From a virus, in IMG/VR virus record IMGVR_UViG_3300043427_001127, positions 107,626 through 171,625 of that record: a stretch of DNA of 64,000 nucleotides; one strand, given 5' to 3'. Within the stretch, counting starts at the first letter, position 1. Each line of letters opens with the position of its first letter. The notes beneath the pieces were generated by a model. It was given only the letters and a program-made list of their open reading frames with translations. It was not told the DNA's origin and ran no database searches. Both the position numbers and the translations under genes were made by a program. Shown piece by piece: positions 56,274 through 63,930 of the stretch.

Positions 56274-56288
56274 ATCTTGGAGTGACTT

Positions 56289-56903
56289 ATGACTATACCT
56301 ATCAAACCTCTAGAACTAATGGAGGGTGAGTTTGATGAGTTTATTGGAATATGGAAAAATCATGTTCCTGCTAGCCTTTGTAAAAAGTATATAAAATATT
56401 TCGATGAAATATTTTCTGAAGATAGATCTTCTTTTGCAGATGGCACTGAGCAGTTTCATGATAATAATTTAGGTCGCAAAGATTTGTCTTTGATGATCAA
56501 TGCACATAATCCAGAATTTACTGGTGAAATCAATCAATATTTGCAAGCATGTGTGTTAGATTACATTAGAGAATATGGTCAACTAAGAAGTATTCCTATT
56601 ATCTCAACTGATATTAAAATGCAAAAAACTCCCCCTGGTGGAGGATATCATGTTTGGCATTATGAAGCTGGTTCCTATGATCATTCACATAGAGAACTAG
56701 TTTGGGCAATCTATCTAAATACTCTACCAGATGGAGAAGCAGAAACAGAATTTTTATACCAGAAACGTAGAATAAAACCAGAAGCGGGGACAGTTGTTAT
56801 TTGGCCAGCTGGTATGACCCATGTTCATAAAGGAAATACTGTCTTCACTGAAGATAAATATATTTTGACTGGGTGGTATATCAAAATCCCAAAACTTAAA
56901 TAA
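56289..56903 (+). CDS. 2OG-Fe(II) oxygenase
   Basis: 204 residues. H124-Y-E126 (VWHYEAG) is the HxE variant of the iron-binding motif, distal H180 (THVHKGN), K190 at the 2OG position, and the core strands LVWAIYLNT and GTVVIWPAG are present. This form of domain is common in cyanophages. It lies directly behind the adhesin genes (ribosome site TTGGAG at 56277), so adhesins may be substrates, which is inference. Confidence 0.85.
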   Translation: MTIPIKPLELMEGEFDEFIGIWKNHVPASLCKKYIKYFDEIFSEDRSSFADGTEQFHDNNLGRKDLSLMINAHNPEFTGEINQYLQACVLDYIREYGQLRSIPIISTDIKMQKTPPGGGYHVWHYEAGSYDHSHRELVWAIYLNTLPDGEAETEFLYQKRRIKPEAGTVVIWPAGMTHVHKGNTVFTEDKYILTGWYIKIPKLK

Positions 56904-56913
56904 GATATAATCA

Positions 56914-57828
56914 ATGACAAACATCATTCTTCAAGCTAATCTAAAAGAAAGCACTATCCTTTACGAAGGGAAGGTAGTTACTTTGGATGAGGAAAAAAAA
57001 TCTTTATTGTGCCAACAGTTAGGATCTTTTTGGCATAATGATAAAGATTATATTCTTCTGTTTGAATATTATGATGATGGAAAATATAACTGCGAAAGAA
57101 AAAAGCAAATATATGATTACAGATATCGTGAGTTTTCAGAAAAAAACTACATGTTTACTGAAGCTACTTTAGAACAAGCTAAGAGTGCATATGATATTTT
57201 TGCTTCTTTTTATGAGCAAGCGAGAGTATTAGATTTACAGAAGGCGAAGGAAGAAGTACAGAAAAAGATAAACGAGTTTACTAGTATTTTACAAATTAAT
57301 CTTCGTCTTTTGAGACAAAGAATGTTATCTATGACAGATTGGATTTTTATTGACGATGGATCAGTAAGAGATCCAGAAAAACAAGATTTGTATAGAAAAT
57401 ATAGACAATATTTAAGAGATATTCCAGAAACAAATCCAGAGTTTGAAAGTGATCCGCTTAATGCAAAATTTCCTATTATGCCCGAACAGTATTTGGAAAA
57501 CTATCCAAACAAAGAAGTAGAATATTTATCTACTCCAGATCAGTTTACTCAATATTATTTTGAAACTATAAAGAGAAAACTTTTAAGATTCCAGCAGTGG
57601 TTGTCTTTACCATCAACTAGAATCGATTGGTCGGTAGACGGCAGTGAAATAGAACTAGAAGATTTCAAGAGAATACAAGAAAAAATCAAAAAAGCACTGG
57701 ATGCTGTTGATACTGAACTTATTGTTCCGCCTTTACAGTTCGTTCCACCAGTTAATACTGCTTCAGAAGCTTACATAGATAGATTAGTACAAAACGCAGA
57801 AGATTATATAGAAAACACTGGGAGTTGA
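56914..57828 (+). CDS. Fibre-assembly/chaperone-like protein
   Basis: 304 residues. The middle contains LRQRMLSMTDWIFIDDGSVR, then KYRQYLRDIPE, the pattern of phage tail-fibre assembly and tail-assembly chaperones (DWxxxxDxxxx...YRQxLRDIP). The N-terminal 100 residues are charged, with a coiled segment (about 100-130), and the C-terminal half is helical. Position after three collar genes supports a fibre-folding or attachment role. Confidence 0.7.
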   Translation: MTNIILQANLKESTILYEGKVVTLDEEKKSLLCQQLGSFWHNDKDYILLFEYYDDGKYNCERKKQIYDYRYREFSEKNYMFTEATLEQAKSAYDIFASFYEQARVLDLQKAKEEVQKKINEFTSILQINLRLLRQRMLSMTDWIFIDDGSVRDPEKQDLYRKYRQYLRDIPETNPEFESDPLNAKFPIMPEQYLENYPNKEVEYLSTPDQFTQYYFETIKRKLLRFQQWLSLPSTRIDWSVDGSEIELEDFKRIQEKIKKALDAVDTELIVPPLQFVPPVNTASEAYIDRLVQNAEDYIENTGS

Positions 57829-57834
57829 TTAAAT

Positions 57835-58530
57835 ATGTTTTATGTAATGAAAGTTTTGAATGACAATCAAATCAATAAAATAAAAAAATATTATGATTCT
57901 GCTATTTTTGAATCTGGACGCTGGGGCGGCAAAACAGTTAATCTAGATAAAAAAAATAATCTAGAAGCTGATCATGGAGAATCTTATAGGGATAAAAAAT
58001 ACATAGAAGTTTCTGATATTGTCGCACATGCCCTAGAAGATTGTCATGATTTTAGAAACTATATTTTGCCAGTTTCTATATCAATAATGAACTTTGCTCG
58101 CTATACTGAGGGGATGTATTATGGATTTCATAATGATAACTATGTGATGCAACATAAAAGTAGTGGTGATTATATTAGAACTGATTATAGTTGTACTCTT
58201 TTCTTGTCATCTCCCGATGATTACGATGGTGGTGAACTAGTTCTGCAAATCGGGAATCAAACTCAGTCCTTTAAACTTGATTCTGGATATGCTATTTTTT
58301 ATCCAACAACATATATACACAAAGTTAACGAAGTTACACGAGGAACTAGAGATGTAGTTGTTTTTTGGATTCAAAGTAAAATACGAGATTCTATGATAAG
58401 AGAACTCATTTGTGATATACATGAAATAAACAAAGAATACAAAGATAAACTAAATACAGCAGAATTTGATAATCTTAATAATCGACTGACTCACATCTAC
58501 ATGCAACTAAGAAGGAGATTTTCGGACTAA
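57835..58530 (+). CDS. PKHD-type 2OG-Fe(II) hydroxylase
   Basis: 231 residues. H99-N-D101 (YGFHNDN), TDYSCTLFLSSPDDYDGGEL, H162 (YIHKVNEVTRG) and R172 form a complete catalytic set of the PiuC/PKHD hydroxylase type. Such genes are frequent in cyanophages, substrate unknown. It lies between the chaperone-like gene and a small unknown before the halogenase. Confidence 0.92.
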   Translation: MFYVMKVLNDNQINKIKKYYDSAIFESGRWGGKTVNLDKKNNLEADHGESYRDKKYIEVSDIVAHALEDCHDFRNYILPVSISIMNFARYTEGMYYGFHNDNYVMQHKSSGDYIRTDYSCTLFLSSPDDYDGGELVLQIGNQTQSFKLDSGYAIFYPTTYIHKVNEVTRGTRDVVVFWIQSKIRDSMIRELICDIHEINKEYKDKLNTAEFDNLNNRLTHIYMQLRRRFSD

Positions 58531-58892
58531 TGGAATCATACTACGAACCAAAAAGTTTCTGGCAAGCTATGTCTGAATACGCTGCTCTTAAACAAAAATC
58601 TTTGATGTATTTCAGAGCAGTTGGTATTCAAGAATCTTCGGATGAAGAAAAAATCAAAGAAGTTCTGGATCATTACAAACAGATCTGCCCTGAAGAAATA
58701 TTAGACTGCTTAGTTTATCAAAAACATAATGTTTTGTTTTTTGAAGACGAAATAGCAGCTAGAGAAAGAGCACAAGAATGGTTTCCATTTTTGGATGAAA
58801 TGGATTACCCAGAATATAATGTATATGTTCATATTTTTACTCCAAATGGCGACAGTTGTTTTGAGAATCTACCTTTTGTAAAACATGATTGA
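58530..58892 (+). CDS. Hypothetical protein between oxygenase and halogenase
   Basis: 120 residues, acidic, helical first half, aromatic-rich end (MDYPEYNVYVHIFTPNG). Its ATG shares a base with the oxygenase stop, and it ends 11 bp before the halogenase ATG, so it is co-translated with both. It could be a partner protein of either enzyme; no family recognised. Confidence 0.6.
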   Translation: MESYYEPKSFWQAMSEYAALKQKSLMYFRAVGIQESSDEEKIKEVLDHYKQICPEEILDCLVYQKHNVLFFEDEIAARERAQEWFPFLDEMDYPEYNVYVHIFTPNGDSCFENLPFVKHD

Positions 58893-58903
58893 AGAATATT
58901 ATT

Positions 58904-60340
58904 ATGAAACTATGTGTGATTGGAACAGGTGCCGCTGGGTGGATGGCAGCGAACTATTTTGCAGTTGATAAAAATATAGAAAAAGTAACTATTATTGGTT
59001 CTCCTGAAATAATGCCTATTGGGGTGGGAGAATCTAATACTATAGTCTTGAATGATTTTCATGCTGGTATTGGCAGCAAAATGGATGAGTTTGTTGTAAA
59101 ATCCGACGCTGCTGTTAAGTATGGAGTTTTTTACAAAAACTGGTCCGATGAAGATTTTTTACATAACTTTAAACGTGCAGGCACTCCATGGAAGCACATT
59201 GGTATAAAATCAAAAGAATATTTTGCTTCTCTATCAAATAGAGACAGTCGAGTAAAGTTTCATGATTTGTATGCCAAAGATTTATTTGATATTGTAAGAT
59301 CTAATCAAGTTATATTAAATTTTGATGAATATCCTATTTCTTGGCATTTTGATGCTGCAAAATATATTGATTATCTTTCAAATCACATAAAAACAAATAA
59401 CTTTGAGGCGATTTACAGCACAGTTTTGGGTTGTACACTTGATCAAGGTAAAATCAAATCTTTGAAGTTGGCAAATGGTTCTCAGATCGAAGCGGATTAT
59501 TTTATTTTTGCAACGGGTTCGAATAGTTTAATCGTAGATCAGCTGAGATTGGAATATGTTGATCTTTCTGATATTTTACTTACAAATAAAGCATATGTTT
59601 ATCCTTTAGAATATAAAGAAAAGCGTAAACAGTTTCATCCATATACTGTTGCTAAAACCATGAAATATGGGTGGAGATGGATAACACCCACATATTCTAG
59701 AATAGGGACTGGTTATGTTTTTAGTGATAGACATGTTACACATGAACAAGCATTACGGGAGTTTTTGCAAGATATTGGCGATGATACTATAACTCCTAGA
59801 TTAGTGTCATTTGAACCCAGGTATAGTAAAAATACTTTCAATAGTAACTTTTGCACTATTGGTATGTGTAATGGATTCTTAGAACCTTTAGATGCTCCTG
59901 GAATAACATTAACTCTAGATACGTTGATACGTTTGAAATATCTATTCGATCAGCAAAAGAGATACGGCGTGGGAACTTTTTATGATCATTGTTTGTGGTC
60001 TTCAAACAAAACAATGGAACATCTATATAAATTTTGGGCTGCTTTTATCCTAGCACAATACAAAACTTGTTACAGGAACGATACTGATTTCTGGCAAGAT
60101 CATAAAAATGTGCAATGGGATTTTTATGATGATATGATTAAACGATTTGATAGTCATGATGGGAATGATATTATTAATGGAGATATGATTTTCCATACAA
60201 TGTCTGCACGAAGATATAAATGGAAATACTACTCAGATATTCCTACTTTTGTTTTATCTTCAGAACTTAATGAGCAAACAATGAATCATTTGGATTATAT
60301 CCAAGGTTTTCATAGAAGTTTACATGCCCAGGGGGCTTGA
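58904..60340 (+). CDS. Flavin-dependent tryptophan-halogenase-like protein
   Basis: 478 residues from ATG 58904. The FAD-binding GxGxxG motif lies at 7-12 (GTGAAG), GVGES at 40-44, K72 (AAVKYGVFYKNW) at the place of the catalytic lysine, and GWRWITP is a variant of the WxWxIP motif that blocks monooxygenation. All family landmarks are present. Tryptophan halogenases chlorinate or brominate indole rings of free or bound substrates and need a flavin reductase, not seen here. The gene ends with GGG GCT TGA, where the stop lies in the next promoter's -35 box. Confidence 0.9.
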   Translation: MKLCVIGTGAAGWMAANYFAVDKNIEKVTIIGSPEIMPIGVGESNTIVLNDFHAGIGSKMDEFVVKSDAAVKYGVFYKNWSDEDFLHNFKRAGTPWKHIGIKSKEYFASLSNRDSRVKFHDLYAKDLFDIVRSNQVILNFDEYPISWHFDAAKYIDYLSNHIKTNNFEAIYSTVLGCTLDQGKIKSLKLANGSQIEADYFIFATGSNSLIVDQLRLEYVDLSDILLTNKAYVYPLEYKEKRKQFHPYTVAKTMKYGWRWITPTYSRIGTGYVFSDRHVTHEQALREFLQDIGDDTITPRLVSFEPRYSKNTFNSNFCTIGMCNGFLEPLDAPGITLTLDTLIRLKYLFDQQKRYGVGTFYDHCLWSSNKTMEHLYKFWAAFILAQYKTCYRNDTDFWQDHKNVQWDFYDDMIKRFDSHDGNDIINGDMIFHTMSARRYKWKYYSDIPTFVLSSELNEQTMNHLDYIQGFHRSLHAQGA

Positions 60341-60366
60341 CAACCCCTTGACGCCCGTGCTACAGT
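60331..60366 (+). promoter_or_regulatory. Host-type promoter GGGGGCTTGACA / TACAGT
   Basis: TTGACA 60337-60342, 18 bp, TACAGT 60361-60366. The 12-mer is that of psbA and hli promoters. Starts the small-gene and Dam unit. Confidence 0.75.
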
Positions 60367-60391
60367 AGCGGAGCACTGAACAGGACATCCC

Positions 60392-60625
60392 ATGAAAGGC
60401 ATCATCGATTACGGTGACGACGGCGTGATTCCGATGATTGAGTCGGATGACGTTGAAACCGTTGTTGAAAGCATTCTTGAATATGTAGAAAATCGCTTTG
60501 AACTCCTTGATAAAGAGGGTGGACGCGATGCTGACATTTTTGCTCTTGTGCAAGAGTTTCACGAATGGGGAACTGCTGAGCAAGGCGATGAAGTTTCTTA
60601 TTTTACCTGCCCTACTTTTGAGTAA
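60392..60625 (+). CDS. Hypothetical acidic protein
   Basis: 77 residues, Asp/Glu-rich, helical (DDVETVVESILEYVENRFEL), ending CPTFE. First gene behind the G-rich promoter. No family recognised. Confidence 0.6.
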   Translation: MKGIIDYGDDGVIPMIESDDVETVVESILEYVENRFELLDKEGGRDADIFALVQEFHEWGTAEQGDEVSYFTCPTFE

Positions 60626-60653
60626 TCCTATATAATCACAAAAGGACAGACCA

Positions 60654-60779
60654 ATGACCACGCCCAACTGGCAGCACCATTCTAAGAAAGATGCCAAACG
60701 CACTCTGAAACCTCAGATGTTGCGTCAGGCAAAAGCTCGTAAACAGGCGCTTAAGCGTCAACTGGAGGTAATCAAATGA
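60654..60779 (+). CDS. 41-residue basic peptide
   Basis: ATG 60654 with AAAGGAC just upstream; product MTTPNWQHHSKKDAKRTLKP plus a Lys/Arg/Gln-rich helix, possibly nucleic-acid binding. A TATAAT without a clear -35 box lies at 60631-60636. ATGA overlap with the next gene. Confidence 0.5.
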   Translation: MTTPNWQHHSKKDAKRTLKPQMLRQAKARKQALKRQLEVIK

Positions 60780-60961
60780 CTCATTATGATAAACTGATTG
60801 ATTCCATCGTTGATGAAATCTACTATGTGTGGACTGAAGTTTCCAGTTGGAATGAAGACGACCAAGAAACTGCAAAAGAAGCAGCACATCGCATTCTACA
60901 GCATGTAGAAGAGTTTCAAACTGTTCGTACTAAAATAAATCAATGGAGGGCATCAGATTGA
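60776..60961 (+). CDS. Hypothetical helical protein
   Basis: 61 residues (LIDSIVDEIYYVWTEVSSWN, ETAKEAAHRILQHVEEF). Overlaps the basic-peptide gene by 4 bp and the next ATG by one base. No family recognised. Confidence 0.55.
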   Translation: MTHYDKLIDSIVDEIYYVWTEVSSWNEDDQETAKEAAHRILQHVEEFQTVRTKINQWRASD

Positions 60962-61212
60962 TGCAGTATAGATTTATAGATCCCAACTATCCTATTCTTA
61001 GTTGGTTTAGAGTAGTTGGTAATATGATGTTTGTGGTAGGATATATTGTAATCCTATTCACAAGCGTAGAAGTTGGTATATATTGCAGAATGATAGGAAA
61101 CGTAATGTCTTGGCCACATTTTCAAAAGATGCGAATGTGGGACATCTTGACAATCCGTGCCTTCTTTGCTATTGTAGAGATTGTAAAACTTATTCAGATT
61201 TGGTTTTTTTAA
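60961..61212 (+). CDS. Hypothetical membrane protein
   Basis: 83 residues from ATG 60961 (TGATG coupling; ATG 60943 possible). Hydrophobic segments at about 15-40 and 65-80 (FRVVGNMMFVVGYIVILFT; FFAIVEIVKLIQIWF). Two membrane helices, unknown role. Confidence 0.55.
   Translation: MQYRFIDPNYPILSWFRVVGNMMFVVGYIVILFTSVEVGIYCRMIGNVMSWPHFQKMRMWDILTIRAFFAIVEIVKLIQIWFF
61147..61175 (+). promoter_or_regulatory. Possible host-type promoter TTGACA / TATTGT
   Basis: TTGACA 61147-61152, 17 bp, TATTGT 61170-61175, inside the membrane-protein gene and 39 bp before ATG 61214. Confidence 0.45.
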
Positions 61213-61213
61213 T

Positions 61214-61420
61214 ATGGCATTATCACAATCCGTAGACGAATCACTGAACGAAGCATCTGCTGCACTTCGCAATGCTTTAGCATATGCTGCTCGTCAAGAG
61301 CGTCCAGTGGTTTGTAATAGTATCTCAGAGATTCTTTGTCGTATCGATCAGATGAAATCTTTTGACGGTATTCTAGATAAACTCGATGAGATGACTAAAG
61401 ATGTCCCTTTTAAAGATTAA
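61214..61420 (+). CDS. Hypothetical helical protein, paralogue of 6427 gene
   Basis: 68 residues. LNEASAALRNALAYAARQER and VCNSISEILCRIDQM align with the first half of the protein at 6427. The end is LDEMTKDVPFKD. Overlaps the next gene by 20 bp. Confidence 0.6.
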   Translation: MALSQSVDESLNEASAALRNALAYAARQERPVVCNSISEILCRIDQMKSFDGILDKLDEMTKDVPFKD

Positions 61421-61619
61421 TAAAACAGACTTGTACGAAGTACCAGTTAAAACAACACCACAAAATGTCAAGGAAGCAAATGAAGGGTTGTTTCAATCAA
61501 AAATGACACTTCCTGCTGCCGCAAAACATTGTGGTATGACTCAAAAAGAAATGAAGTTGACATTTTTTGAGTATTTGAAGTATCATCCACCTACCTACAT
61601 TAATGGTCAAGATGCCTAA
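61401..61619 (+). CDS. Hypothetical protein with HTH-like segment
   Basis: 72 residues. MTLPAAAKHCGMTQKEMKLT followed by FFEYLKYHPP looks like a helix-turn-helix (small residue in the first helix, Gly turn). Could be a small DNA-binding regulator of the adjacent methylase unit; not a recognised family. Confidence 0.5.
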   Translation: MSLLKINKTDLYEVPVKTTPQNVKEANEGLFQSKMTLPAAAKHCGMTQKEMKLTFFEYLKYHPPTYINGQDA

Positions 61620-62451
61620 ACTAAAACCACTGTTTATTTGGGCAGGAGGCAAAACCAAAATGCTCAAATACCATAGTCCTCACCTACCGTCAACGGTTAA
61701 CAGTTATTCTGAACCGTTTTTTGGTGGTGGGGCTATGTTTTTGCATGTCATGCAGAAGTATAATCCCGATCGGGCATATATCAATGATATTAACGAAAGT
61801 ATCGTAAATATTTACCGAACGGTAAAAAAATGCCCTGATGAGTTCTGTAATGTAGTGAATGTATTTCAGACCAAATACATTTCTTTATCTAAAGAAGACA
61901 GGAAAAAATACTTCTTTGAAGTACGTCATGCTCATGCATACGATTATACTTCATGGTCTAAAGAGTTTGAAGCGGGAGTGCTGTATTTCCTGATGAAAAC
62001 AGGTTTCAATGGTATCTGGCAGATCAATAAAAATACTAACGGTAGATATGGTACTCCTGCAGGACTATTGAATCAAAAAGATGTAGTTTACGATAAAGCA
62101 ACAGTATATGCTTGGCATGAGTTGTTGCAAAATGTAGAGATTTATTGTGGTGATTACAAAGATTGCCCCACTGGCGATTTAAACTATTTTGATCCACCCT
62201 ATCGTGATAGTTTTACTAAGTATGGTACGAGCTGGGGTGATACAGAGACTGAAGAACTGATAGAACATGCCAAAAGCATTGATGGTCACGTTCTTCTGTG
62301 TAATCGTTGCGATGGATCTACATTCTTTGATGACAGGAAAGGTGATCTAAACATCACTAGATTTCCTGTGACATATACTGCTGGTCGTCGTAAGAAAACC
62401 AGCACTGGATACGCTGCTAAACCCGCTACCGAGATTTTGTTGTATTCCTAA
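61612..62451 (+). CDS. dam: DNA adenine methylase (Dam family)
   Basis: 279 residues from ATG 61612 (ATG 61603 also possible). SAM-binding WAGGKTK (10-16) and EPFFGGG (34-40), and catalytic D194-P-P-Y, are the Dam N6-adenine methylase motifs, in the alpha-class order (FxGxG before DPPY). It may protect phage DNA from restriction or mark it for packaging or replication. No partner restriction enzyme in the window. GATC is the usual target of the family, not shown here. Confidence 0.92.
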   Translation: MPKLKPLFIWAGGKTKMLKYHSPHLPSTVNSYSEPFFGGGAMFLHVMQKYNPDRAYINDINESIVNIYRTVKKCPDEFCNVVNVFQTKYISLSKEDRKKYFFEVRHAHAYDYTSWSKEFEAGVLYFLMKTGFNGIWQINKNTNGRYGTPAGLLNQKDVVYDKATVYAWHELLQNVEIYCGDYKDCPTGDLNYFDPPYRDSFTKYGTSWGDTETEELIEHAKSIDGHVLLCNRCDGSTFFDDRKGDLNITRFPVTYTAGRRKKTSTGYAAKPATEILLYS

Positions 62452-62452
62452 C

Positions 62453-62752
62453 ATGTATTATGACAACGAGCGTCTCAATCAAATATATAGAGATACTTGG
62501 CCTAATCTAGGGTGGGCGTTAATGGATAGAATCAAAGCAGGTGCTACAGTAAAGTATATCGGATGCTCTATTGAGCAGGTAAGATGGGGGTCTAATGATG
62601 ACCCAAATGGGATTCTAATAGTGGGTGACAAATACTATGTTGAGCATGTGTATGTGCATTCTCAACATACTAAAATAGAACTCAGAGGAGTCAAAGGTAA
62701 GTTTAACTCAGTATGTTTTGAGGTGACACATGACACACGAAGAAATGCTTGA
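62453..62752 (+). CDS. Conserved hypothetical protein
   Basis: 99 residues, beta-rich (GATVKYIGCSIEQVRWG, ILIVGDKYYVEHVYVH, KIELRGVKGKFNSVCFEV), resembling a small SH3-like barrel. Starts 1 bp after dam and overlaps the next gene by 23 bp. Unknown. Confidence 0.6.
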   Translation: MYYDNERLNQIYRDTWPNLGWALMDRIKAGATVKYIGCSIEQVRWGSNDDPNGILIVGDKYYVEHVYVHSQHTKIELRGVKGKFNSVCFEVTHDTRRNA

Positions 62753-63083
62753 AGAAGCAGCGAAACGCGAAGAAGAAAACGAGCGACCATTCTATCGCTT
62801 CTTTGCTATTGAATACTTTGCCACTGGAGAGGGTATGTCTTTCTGGTTGAAAGTATGTCGTAACTATGGTCTATACAATGGCAGAGATTACGAGTTAGAA
62901 CGATTTGCTAAGTTTATTGGTGAGGGAGCGGAGCATTACATGCATGGTCTTACAATGCCCACACAAGAAGAGTTTATGACTCAGTATGCTAATCTGATTC
63001 CTCCCTATATTGTAAAGATGATTGAGCGTAGAGACCAGCCAGGATTTGATTGGGAAACACACTTCTACTTTAACTATTCATAA
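62730..63083 (+). CDS. Hypothetical protein, 117 residues
   Basis: Acidic/basic helical start (MTHEEMLEEAAKREEENERP), aromatic-rich middle, and a FIGEGAEHYMHGLTMPTQEE segment. No family recognised. Its last base is shared with the next ATG. Confidence 0.6.
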   Translation: MTHEEMLEEAAKREEENERPFYRFFAIEYFATGEGMSFWLKVCRNYGLYNGRDYELERFAKFIGEGAEHYMHGLTMPTQEEFMTQYANLIPPYIVKMIERRDQPGFDWETHFYFNYS

Positions 63084-63277
63084 TGGACGATAAAACACTA
63101 TTCAACCCAGACGAGTTTCTGCTGGATAATATCAAATCCTACCATTATGAGGTGATGGATGAAGGCGAGCATGTGTGGATGGCATTCTATTTTGAGAATG
63201 GTAACACAGGGCACTTGAATATCTTCCTCAACAATGGTAAAATCAATACTAGATACGAAGAATGGGATGAGGTTTAA
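63083..63277 (+). CDS. Small hypothetical protein
   Basis: 64 residues, acidic, strand pattern YHYEVMDEGEHVWMAFYFEN and GHLNIFLNNGKINTRYEEWD. Overlaps the next gene by 11 bp. No family recognised. Confidence 0.55.
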   Translation: MDDKTLFNPDEFLLDNIKSYHYEVMDEGEHVWMAFYFENGNTGHLNIFLNNGKINTRYEEWDEV

Positions 63278-63482
63278 AGAAAGTAAATGGGAAGACTTCT
63301 TAGAAGGATTCCACTACATCTGCTCTGCCCTAGACGCCTACAATGCTGGCGAAGAATGGGGTTATGGGGAGTTTTGGGAAACTATCAATGTTGGATGGTA
63401 TTATGAATATGTCTACCCATACGATGATGCATATCGCATACACATTCCTTCACCCGAACGTAAACTGAGGTTAGCAGAATGA
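63267..63482 (+). CDS. Small hypothetical protein
   Basis: 71 residues from ATG 63267. Aromatic-rich (WEDFLEGFHYICSALDAYNA, WGYGEFWETINVGWYYEYVY). Related in style to its neighbours, perhaps by duplication, but no alignment is clear. ATGA overlap with the next gene. Confidence 0.55.
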   Translation: MRFKESKWEDFLEGFHYICSALDAYNAGEEWGYGEFWETINVGWYYEYVYPYDDAYRIHIPSPERKLRLAE

Positions 63483-63754
63483 AACTCTTTGACTACTACC
63501 ACTACGAAGATTACGGGCATGAGTGGTATTTCCAACTGCTTGGACAGTATCCACACTTCGCACTGTTGGATGTTGTCATTCAGTGGGATGATTACCCTGC
63601 CACCGAGATATTCCCAATGCTGCTGATTAGCTTCGGTAGTCGCTCAGTCACAGGATTCTCATTCCGCTGGAAGTGGTTTGAGATTCGCTGTGATTTTCTG
63701 ACATCAGCACCACGAAACTTTGACAGATACCATCGTGGAGATTCATACTTATGA
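63479..63754 (+). CDS. Hypothetical aromatic-rich protein
   Basis: 91 residues, many Tyr/Trp/Phe (LFDYYHYEDYGHEWYFQLLG, FSFRWKWFEIRCDFL). No signal or catalytic motif. ATGA overlaps at both ends. Confidence 0.55.
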   Translation: MKLFDYYHYEDYGHEWYFQLLGQYPHFALLDVVIQWDDYPATEIFPMLLISFGSRSVTGFSFRWKWFEIRCDFLTSAPRNFDRYHRGDSYL

Positions 63755-63930
63755 TTACATTTAAACAAACCTGTGATAAACCATACGACAGGCACAAATA
63801 CAAACTATTCTACGCCAATGGCAAGGTAGAGACATACGAATGGTATGATGAAGTTACAGCACGTTGGATGCAAGTGCCACCAGGATACGTTACCCATGTT
63901 GAAGTTACAGACAGGAAGAAAAAGCGATGA
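63751..63930 (+). CDS. Small basic hypothetical protein
   Basis: 59 residues: MITFKQTCDKPYDRHKYKLF followed by VETYEWYDEVTARWM and a DRKKKR tail. Overlaps the preceding and following frames by 4 bp each. No family recognised. Confidence 0.55.
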   Translation: MITFKQTCDKPYDRHKYKLFYANGKVETYEWYDEVTARWMQVPPGYVTHVEVTDRKKKR

